From an uncultured Ruminococcus sp. (GTDB taxonomy: Bacteria; Bacillota; Clostridia; Lachnospirales; Lachnospiraceae), in assembly GCA_900541505.1 (NCBI GenBank), contig UQKK01000004.1, positions 91,039 through 155,038 of the forward strand: a stretch of 64,000 nucleotides of DNA. The letters are read 5' to 3'. Of this stretch, positions 57,974 through 64,000 are shown one piece after another. Below the pieces are notes generated by a model. That model saw nothing but the letters and a program-made list of their open reading frames with translations. It was not told where the DNA came from and did no database searches. Position numbers and translations under genes: made by a program. The stretch's first letter is position 1; every line of letters starts with the position of its first letter.

Positions 57974-60259
57974 CTAAATCATTCCTTCTTCTTTCAAGCG
58001 CCGGAAAAGGTTGTGCGGATTTACCGGTGCATCATTGACTGCCACACCAATCGCCTGGTACACGGCATTTCGGATTGCCGGTGCCACAGAGCAGGTCGGC
58101 GGTTCTCCCAGAGCCTTGGTGCCAAACGCGCTGGTGGGCTCCGGGTTTTCTATAAAGAAAGCTCTCAGCCTCGGATGGTCCATGGTCGTTGACAGTTTAT
58201 AGTCCAACAGATTGTTGTTCAGGGCGCGACCTGTCTTTTCATCGAATATCAGGCGTTCTGACAACCCAAAGCCGATTCCCATGCTCATTCCGCCGTGCAC
58301 CTGCGCCTCCGCCAGCGCGGGGTTGATAATCGTCCCGGCGTCATGGACATTGACGATATCCAGCAGCTCTACTTTGCACATCGGAATATCGATCTCCACC
58401 TCAGCGAACGTACATCCGAAAGAATAGGCATTTGATTTTATCTGTGATGTGCTCTCCGCTGTCAGATGTTTGCTGTTCTCCAGACTGTAGAGTGCCTCTG
58501 TCGCCAGCTCCTCCAGTGTCATCAGTTTCCTCTTGTCTGTGACGCGTACGATTTCCCCGTTCTGAATGTCCAGATTATACGCCGGCATTCTGGTCAGGTC
58601 ATGCGCATAGTTTAGAATCCGTTCTTTTAAGAGCAGAGCTGTCTGTCTGATAGCAAAGCCTGCTGTGTAAGTCTGCCTGGAGGCATAAGCGCCCGTACCA
58701 AACGGCGTCACATCTGTATCCTGGCAGGAGACTACATGCACGGACTCCAGCGGAACTCCCAGCACATCCGCTGTCATCTGGGAATATGCGGTATCCGCTC
58801 CCTGCCCAATCTCCGTCTCTCCTAACTGCACCTGCAGGGAGCCATCCTGGTTGAGCACCATACGGCAGGAGGAAGTCTCCAGTGAAATAGGCCATACCGC
58901 TGTGTTGTACCAGAAGACCGCCATTCCGATTCCTCTGCGGATATCCCCTGTCTGATTCTGGTACTCTGCATATTTTCTTCTGTAATCCGTCACCTCCATC
59001 CCTTTGTCTATACACTGGTTGAAGGTATCAGAATAAAGCTCATTTTTGGAAAAGGCATCCTGGAATCCGACCGGCATCAGGTTCTTCCTTCTGAACTCAA
59101 TGGGGTCCATACCAAGCCTTGCCGCCACATCTTCTGTGTGACATTCTACCGCCCACATCGCCTGTGGGATTCCATATCCTCTCATGGCGCCTGCCACAGA
59201 TTTATTTGTAAATACGGTGTAACCGTCACACTCCACATTATCGCAGGGGTAAAGCTGCGGAAACGCGCCTACTCCCTTGGCGCAGATGCTGTGTCCGTGA
59301 GAAGCATATGCACCCTGGTCTGAAAATGCCTCCAGCTTTCGCGCCGCATAGGTACCGTCAGGGCGCACCCAGGAAATGATGTGGCTGCGAATCGCATGAC
59401 GCACCCGGTTCGATACAAACGTGTCCTCCCTGGGGATATCCAGTTTCACAAGATGACCGCCGAGCTTCACGCACAGCCATGCGCAGAGCGGTTCATAGAG
59501 TACATCCTGCTTATTTCCAAATCCCCCGCCGATATATGGCTTGATGACGCGAATCTTTCCCCAGCCAATTCCCAAAGCCTGCCCTACTACCCGGCGTACA
59601 ATATGGGGAATCTGCGTGGAAGTCACCACCTTGATGCGGTCCCCTTCCTTCTCTGCATAGCAGATAAAATTCTCGATATGACAATGCTGCACTGTCGGGG
59701 TGGAATACCATCCTTCCACTTTAATCAGCCCCGGCTCCTTGATTGCCTCCTCATAGTTTCCTTTTCGGATGTAAGTATGTTTCAGGATATTGTTGGGATA
59801 CGCTTCATGAATCTGGGGCGCGCCGTCCTTCATCGCCTCCTGCACATCCAGCACAAAAGGATATTCTTCATATTCTACTTTGATTGCCCGGACTGCCTGT
59901 GCTGCCGCCACTTCGTCCTCCGCCACGACCGCAGCGATATCATCTCCATAGAACCGCACCTGGTCTGTTAAAACCAACCTATCCGCCACATCCTGATGAC
60001 TCTCATCTGTAGACCAGGGATGCCCTGCAGTCGGAAAATAGTGCTTCTCTTTTACATCAAAGCAGGTAAATATCTTCACCACGCCGGGTATTTTTTCTGC
60101 CTCCGAGATGTCGATAGATACGACCCTTCCATGGGCAATGGTTGAATGGACAACCTGCGCGATATACGCGCCCTTATCGCAAAGGTCATCTGTATATTTT
60201 GTTCGCCCTATCACTTTATCATAGGCATCTACACGGGTTACTTTTTTCCCTACATACAT
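57974..60259 (-). CDS. xdhA: Xanthine dehydrogenase molybdopterin-binding subunit
   Basis: 761 aa large subunit that hydroxylates purines. GGGFGNKQD marks the molybdopterin site, GAMRGYGIPQAMW another conserved contact, QVQLGETEIGQGADT the cofactor region and ALGEPPTCSVAPA the catalytic Glu. Length fits the bacterial XdhA group. The ATG at 60259 is 10 bases after GGAGG; an earlier in-frame codon overlaps the regulator gene. No maturation genes for the molybdenum cofactor are seen in the window. Confidence 0.95.
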   Translation of the reverse strand: MYVGKKVTRVDAYDKVIGRTKYTDDLCDKGAYIAQVVHSTIAHGRVVSIDISEAEKIPGVVKIFTCFDVKEKHYFPTAGHPWSTDESHQDVADRLVLTDQVRFYGDDIAAVVAEDEVAAAQAVRAIKVEYEEYPFVLDVQEAMKDGAPQIHEAYPNNILKHTYIRKGNYEEAIKEPGLIKVEGWYSTPTVQHCHIENFICYAEKEGDRIKVVTSTQIPHIVRRVVGQALGIGWGKIRVIKPYIGGGFGNKQDVLYEPLCAWLCVKLGGHLVKLDIPREDTFVSNRVRHAIRSHIISWVRPDGTYAARKLEAFSDQGAYASHGHSICAKGVGAFPQLYPCDNVECDGYTVFTNKSVAGAMRGYGIPQAMWAVECHTEDVAARLGMDPIEFRRKNLMPVGFQDAFSKNELYSDTFNQCIDKGMEVTDYRRKYAEYQNQTGDIRRGIGMAVFWYNTAVWPISLETSSCRMVLNQDGSLQVQLGETEIGQGADTAYSQMTADVLGVPLESVHVVSCQDTDVTPFGTGAYASRQTYTAGFAIRQTALLLKERILNYAHDLTRMPAYNLDIQNGEIVRVTDKRKLMTLEELATEALYSLENSKHLTAESTSQIKSNAYSFGCTFAEVEIDIPMCKVELLDIVNVHDAGTIINPALAEAQVHGGMSMGIGFGLSERLIFDEKTGRALNNNLLDYKLSTTMDHPRLRAFFIENPEPTSAFGTKALGEPPTCSVAPAIRNAVYQAIGVAVNDAPVNPHNLFRRLKEEGMI

Positions 60260-60281
60260 TTTTTTGATTCCTCCTGACTCT

Positions 60282-61010
60282 TTATTGTTTCTCACTGTCA
60301 TTTGCTGACTCGCCATTGATATAATATTCTATATATTCCTGCATTTGTCTGTATCCGTCTTCCCGTATCCACACTTTCCCGTGCCGTACCTGTATAAGTC
60401 CCATCTCCTCCAGCCTTTTGATACTCCGGTCCAGCGTCTTAATGGAAAAACCAATCTCCTCCGCTATCTGCGTTCTCGTCTGCCGCAGTTCCAATTCCTT
60501 AGGCTGCTGTCTCTGTTCGTATTTCCTGATGAGATGGACCATCAGGCGGTCCTTGGCATCCATAAAGAGATATTTTCTCGCCTCCGCAGTCTGTGACAGC
60601 AGGCGCTGCATATTCGTCTGTGTCCGCATAAACAGTGCTTCCACATCCATCCTCATCCATTCCATATAATAAGCCGCCGGAATGGCAAGTACCCGGCATT
60701 TTGTGGACGCCACGATACTGATACGGTATTTTTCCATTCCCGCGAAGCACTCTATCTCGCCAAAAAAATCTCCCGGACCGAAATCTTTAAAGGGATAGGA
60801 CTTCTCATGCATGGGCCACTCCACTCCCGTAACCTTTCCGGAAATAACGATATAAATATATGTACAATTTTCTCCCGCTTTGATAAAGGTACTGTTGGGC
60901 TCGATTTCAATGAGGTTCATGTAGTACTTAACTTCTTCCGTACAATTGCGGAATAAAGTCCTCATATACTCTCTCTTTCTGCTTGGCAATTCCCTGAAAA
61001 TATCTTCCAT
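60282..61010 (-). CDS. Crp/Fnr-family transcriptional regulator
   Basis: 242 aa. An N-terminal cyclic-nucleotide-binding-like barrel (about 25-140; FKDFGPGDFFGEIECFAG) is joined by a dimer helix to a winged helix with RTQIAEEIGFSIKTLDRSI. It lacks the N-terminal Cys set of oxygen-sensing FNR. It heads the xanthine dehydrogenase operon 22 bases before xdhA and probably controls it; effector unknown. GGAG lies upstream of the ATG. Confidence 0.92.
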   Translation of the reverse strand: MEDIFRELPSRKREYMRTLFRNCTEEVKYYMNLIEIEPNSTFIKAGENCTYIYIVISGKVTGVEWPMHEKSYPFKDFGPGDFFGEIECFAGMEKYRISIVASTKCRVLAIPAAYYMEWMRMDVEALFMRTQTNMQRLLSQTAEARKYLFMDAKDRLMVHLIRKYEQRQQPKELELRQTRTQIAEEIGFSIKTLDRSIKRLEEMGLIQVRHGKVWIREDGYRQMQEYIEYYINGESANDSEKQ

Positions 61011-61454
61011 CGGATATCACTCCTGTCTTTTCATTTATTATATTAGAGGCGCATCGCTCATTAAAAGGACATATGTCTGTTTTTTTAGCATTTTTTTTAT
61101 TATAGCAAAAACATACAATTAATTCCATTTTCCGCAATAAAATTCACAGAAAATTTGTGCAGATTTTCCAGTGCTGCAAATTTTGGCATTCCCCCTAAGA
61201 AAGCCTAGTGTACCGTCTCATTGGCTTTCAGTATAATGACGCAGATTAGATTTTCACTCTGCAAGGCGGAAGAATGAGGCGATGCTCGAAAGGGTCTTCT
61301 CAAAAACGGTCAACAGTATATAATAGTAATCAGAAAAGCCGCTCATTTTTAAGCCCCTTACAGAAAATAGCAGAGCGGTAAACTGTACTACTATCCGTTT
61401 GAACGAAAAAGGAGACTTGCCGCGTCTTTACAACCCGGCACAGAATAACTAAAA
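61011..61454. other. Control region upstream of the Crp/Fnr gene and broken TetR gene
   Basis: Minus side: a TATAAT-like box near 61097-61102 and the palindrome GACATATGTC (61068-61077) upstream of the regulator gene; a clear -35 is not seen. Plus side: several TATAAT-like stretches (for example around 61319), but no convincing complete promoter. No gene, terminator or known RNA is recognised. Confidence 0.5.
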
Positions 61455-61756
61455 ATGAATGAAAAATTTTTGTCCCTTCCGGAAGAAAAACAACAGCGCA
61501 TCATCAATGCAGGATTTCAAGTATTTGCCCATTTTCCTTACAAAAAAGCACCCATTGGTGAAATAGCTGCAAACGCGGGCATCAGTAAATCACTGTTGTT
61601 CCACTATTTTCATAATAAGAAAGACTTCTATTTTTTCCTATGGTAAAAGGTAGAAGACATCTCTATGCGGTATATGAGCGAATACTGGAAAAGGATTTCT
61701 TATCACTCCTGGATTTCTGGAAATCCATCTATTATAAGGAATCAGCCTCTATATAA
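61455..61756 (+). pseudogene. Broken TetR-family regulator
   Basis: The first 63 codons give a good TetR N-terminus (EKQQRIINAGFQVFA, IGEIAANAGISKSLLFHYF), then a stop follows LW. In another frame the text continues KVEDISMRYM, and in a third YERILEKDFLSLLDFW to a stop at 61754-61756. At least two frame changes and loss of ~100 residues are needed to explain this. No ribosome site precedes the ATG. It probably once regulated the ABC transporter just downstream. Confidence 0.85.
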
Positions 61757-61829
61757 TGCACACCGCCGCAGACGGAATGAATAGAGGAATGGGAGCAGAA
61801 TTTCGATATGACAAGAAAGAAGGGACCGT

Positions 61830-62786
61830 ATGAATATTATCTCAACAAACCATCTGACAAAATACTATGGGAAATCCCGAGGTATCATCAACCTCGACCT
61901 TTCTGTGAAAGAAGGCGAATTCTTTGGCTTTATCGGACCAAACGGTGCGGGCAAAAGCACTACCATCCGCCTGCTCTTAGGACTTATCCACCCCACATCC
62001 GGGAGCGGCAAACTTTTTGGGCTTAACATGGAGGACCATTCCCGCAAAATTCTTTCCCAGATAGGCTATATTCCATCAGAAGCGATGTTTTATCACAAGA
62101 TGACCGTGGCAGAGACACTGCGCTTTTCTGCGGCGCTTCGCAAAAAAGACTGTAAGGCACAGTCACTGGCTTTATGTGAGCGCCTTCAGCTTAATCCTCG
62201 AAAGAAAACCGAAGACTTGTCTCTTGGCAATCGCAGAAAGGTATCTATCGTATGCGCGCTCCAGCACGACCCAAAACTCTGTATCTTTGATGAGCCTACG
62301 AGCGGGCTGGATCCGCTTGTGCAAAAAGAATTTTTCGATATCCTGAAAGAGCGTTCAAGGCAGGGAACTACCATTTTCCTCTCCTCCCATATCCTTTCAG
62401 AAGTACAGCAGTACTGTGACCGCGCCGCCATTATACGGGAAGGACAGATGATTGCCTGCGGTGACATGGCGAATCTGGCAAAAACAAACGCAAAACGCAT
62501 CACCCTCCGGGGAATCCATAAGAATCAACTTATGTCCATTTTCCCGGCAAATGCCAAAAACAGTATGAGGGATATACAAGACAGCCCGGATTCTGTTTCT
62601 TTTCTCTATCAGGGAAATATCAAAGAATTTGCGGACCGGCTGCCGCAGATTGATTACACCGACCTTACCATTACTGAGCCGGATTTGAATGAAGTATTCC
62701 TGCACTATTATGAAACAGCAGCGAATACCTGCATAGAATCCCAAAAGGAAAGTCACAGTAAACACAAAACCCAGCAAAAAGCATAA
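61830..62786 (+). CDS. ABC-2-type transporter ATPase
   Basis: 318 aa ATPase. Walker A GPNGAGKSTTIR, signature-region LSLGNRRKVSI (a variant of LSGGQ) and Walker B LCIFDEPTSGLDPL; a ~90-residue C-terminal extension follows, as in drug and bacteriocin exporters. It acts with the permease encoded 13 bases later. Paired with a TetR remnant upstream, it is a likely multidrug-type exporter. AAGGGACCGT precedes the ATG. Confidence 0.93.
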   Translation: MNIISTNHLTKYYGKSRGIINLDLSVKEGEFFGFIGPNGAGKSTTIRLLLGLIHPTSGSGKLFGLNMEDHSRKILSQIGYIPSEAMFYHKMTVAETLRFSAALRKKDCKAQSLALCERLQLNPRKKTEDLSLGNRRKVSIVCALQHDPKLCIFDEPTSGLDPLVQKEFFDILKERSRQGTTIFLSSHILSEVQQYCDRAAIIREGQMIACGDMANLAKTNAKRITLRGIHKNQLMSIFPANAKNSMRDIQDSPDSVSFLYQGNIKEFADRLPQIDYTDLTITEPDLNEVFLHYYETAANTCIESQKESHSKHKTQQKA

Positions 62787-62799
62787 GGAGGAAACCGAC

Positions 62800-63585
62800 A
62801 TGACATTGCTTAAATCCGAATTAAAGCGAAACCGCACCCCACTTATTATCTGGTCTGCCTCTATCGCATTTTTGCTTTTTATCTGCCTCATCATCTTCCC
62901 TGATATGAAAAGTCAGGTCAGTGAGTTAAACACCGCCTTTTCTTCCATGGGCGGATTTACAGAGGCATTTGGCATGGACCGACTGAATATGGGCGAGCTG
63001 ATGGGATTTTACGGCTTGGAGTGTGGAAATATACTTGGAATCGGCGGCTCATTCTTCGCAGCATATATCGGCGTTTCCGCCCTTGCAGATGAGGAAAAGA
63101 ACCGGACTGCCGAGTTTTTAATGACTCATCCGGTAAGCCGGGGTAAAATCGTGCTGGACAAACTGCTTTCTGTCCTCATCCAGATTCTTATCCTCAACGT
63201 TGTGAGCGTCCTCACTTCCCTCATCGTAATCAGTGCCATCGGTGAGGATGTACAGATAAACGAATTTTTCCTGCTCCACCTCGCCTATCTCCTGCTCCAG
63301 ATTGAGATTGCGGCAGTCTGTTTTGGAATCTCCGCGGCTATACGGCGAAGCGGAACCGGTATTGGATTAGGCTTAGCTGCCATCCTTTATTTTCTGAACA
63401 TCATCGCCAATCTCACAGAAAAAGCGGACTGGCTGAAATATATTACACCGTTCGGCTACGCCGAAGCCGCAGATATCATCGCAAACTCAGAAATCGACTG
63501 GGTCCTGGCAGTTATAGGATGCATAGTGACTGCTGCGGGAATCGCAGCGGCATTTATCGTGTATATAAGAAAGGATATTCATTAG
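62800..63585 (+). CDS. ABC-2-type transporter permease
   Basis: 261 aa, six hydrophobic helices, with EEKNRTAEFLMTHPVSR between helices 2 and 3, a pattern of the ABC-2/NatB-like permeases. It forms the membrane part for the ATPase gene before it. AAGGAGG lies ahead of the ATG. The substrate is unknown. Confidence 0.92.
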   Translation: MTLLKSELKRNRTPLIIWSASIAFLLFICLIIFPDMKSQVSELNTAFSSMGGFTEAFGMDRLNMGELMGFYGLECGNILGIGGSFFAAYIGVSALADEEKNRTAEFLMTHPVSRGKIVLDKLLSVLIQILILNVVSVLTSLIVISAIGEDVQINEFFLLHLAYLLLQIEIAAVCFGISAAIRRSGTGIGLGLAAILYFLNIIANLTEKADWLKYITPFGYAEAADIIANSEIDWVLAVIGCIVTAAGIAAAFIVYIRKDIH

Positions 63586-63673
63586 AAAGTTCCAGTGGAC
63601 ACTTTGTGCGCCGAGCGCAGTCACTTTAGCGACATGTTACCTTATGCGCTCGTGTGCATTCTGTCCGGAGGGC

Positions 63674-63721
63674 TTTTTTATTTAATCGGAAATTCGGAAA
63701 AATTTCCGATTAAATAAAAAA
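63674..63721. repeat. Perfect 21-bp inverted repeat
   Basis: Arms at 63674-63694 and 63701-63721, loop CGGAAA. Each strand starts with a T-run and ends with an A-run, the reverse of a normal terminator, although the T-run following the rRNA terminator is formed by one arm. Confidence 0.85.
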
Positions 63722-63742
63722 CAGTACCATCACTGATACTGT
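63715..63742 (-). terminator. rRNA operon terminator
   Basis: Minus strand ACAGTA (63737-63742) pairs with TACTGT (63721-63726), followed by six T (63715-63720). It ends rRNA transcription ~205 bases after the 23S gene. Confidence 0.75.
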
Positions 63743-63947
63743 CGCTTCTCATTCCATATTCCAAAAACCTTATGTACCTTCAAAACTACATACAAAGAAA
63801 TCATCCAACCTATCACCGTGCGCTTCGCACACTCTTTAAGGAAGTTCGATTCACTAAGCTCGAAAAAACCTCGCTAAGTTCCTTCGAACAAAGCTCGCAC
63901 TAAGCTCAGCCTTCGCTTCGCTCGCCTTCCCTAAGTGCTCTGCTTTT

Positions 63948-64000
63948 GGTTATGCCCTCGACCTATTAGTAACAGTCAGCTCCATGTGTTACCACACTTC
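63948..64000 (-). rRNA. 23S ribosomal RNA, 3' end only
   Basis: Read on the minus strand, the last 53 bases end in ACTGTTACTAATAGGTCGAG and GGCATAACC, the conserved 3' terminus of bacterial 23S rRNA. The rest of the gene is beyond the window. The exact 3' end is accurate to a few bases. Confidence 0.95.

Larger units (their letters stand above)
63586..63947. other. Spacer between the ABC permease gene and 23S rRNA
   Basis: No coding region. Contains the rRNA terminator, a perfect AT-rich inverted repeat, and several small GC hairpins (TGCGC-cga-GCGCA about 63608; GTGCG-cttc-GCAC about 63818). A 5S rRNA gene was looked for and not found. Confidence 0.7.

Noticed and set aside
63586..63947. 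5S rRNA or tRNA gene downstream of 23S
   Set aside because: No 5S-like conserved segment or cloverleaf with CCA-type acceptor could be built on either strand.
1..64000. CRISPR arrays or prophage
   Set aside because: No regularly spaced repeats, cas genes, integrase or phage structural genes were seen.

Overview
The window reads as chromosome of an anaerobic, low-to-medium GC Gram-positive gut bacterium of the Lachnospiraceae type (Blautia / Ruminococcus gnavus relatives). Pointers are strong AGGAGG ribosome sites, TTG and GTG starts, a Gram-positive LexA box on recA, RNase Y, a SpoIIM-like protein, glycyl-radical and molybdo-hydroxylase enzymes, EFR1-type flavodoxin-ferredoxin, and the 3' end of a 23S rRNA gene at the right edge. 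No CRISPR array, complete transposase, phage module or tRNA gene was seen.

Layout. (1) 1-19100: one long leftward surface-polysaccharide operon that runs off the left edge. In transcription order it holds a GT4 and a GT2 glycosyltransferase, an LFLARDG-module protein, an ABC-2 exporter whose ATPase carries an extracytoplasmic cohesin/cadherin-like region, a HAD plus LFLARDG protein, a KdsB-type CMP-sugar synthetase, three proteins sharing a GPS-type (Maf/GT42-like) domain (one fused to a pyruvate-type aldolase, one to DUF4422), an FkbM methyltransferase with a giant coiled coil, and a CDP-deoxysugar cassette (rfbF, rfbG, reductase/epimerase, RmlC-like). Its promoter overlaps that of a divergent XRE regulator, with duplicated TATATCATAT boxes and a C9 tract in the leader. 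(2) 19.6-31.1 kb: housekeeping genes (mntP, acetyltransferase, EFR1, SseB, spoIIM-like, nudix, rny, recX-recA, galE with a nucleotidyltransferase, CPBP protease), with a multibranched structured element beside recA. (3) 31.1-38.3 kb: MacAB-like efflux operon, its two-component system, and an Rpn/PD-(D/E)XK nuclease. (4) 38.4-51.5 kb: sugar module of ABC importer, PfkB kinase and DeoC aldolase; a DeoR operon (acetyltransferase, PHP phosphoesterase, DUF1349); a GntR regulator whose palindrome TGTATGATACA lies at both promoters; then a glycyl radical enzyme and its activase. (5) 51.6-53.7 kb: ECF sigma and anti-sigma pair with an ECF-type promoter. (6) 53.8-61.0 kb: purine operon (Crp/Fnr regulator, xanthine dehydrogenase A-B-C, NCS2 permease, DUF1848, thioesterase). 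(7) 61.4-64.0 kb: broken TetR gene, ABC transporter, and an rRNA operon end with no 5S gene before its terminator.

How the parts work together (inference). The first operon builds, decorates and exports a cell-surface glycan that probably contains a CDP-derived 6-deoxyhexose and a CMP-activated 2-keto acid sugar. The 38-51 kb region takes up a sugar, phosphorylates it and cleaves it under GntR control. The 54-61 kb operon imports and oxidises purines. The least ordinary elements are the cohesin-ABC ATPase fusion, the GPS-domain / aldolase / KdsB cluster, the surface-domain insertion in the MacA-like adaptor, and the structured element next to recA.
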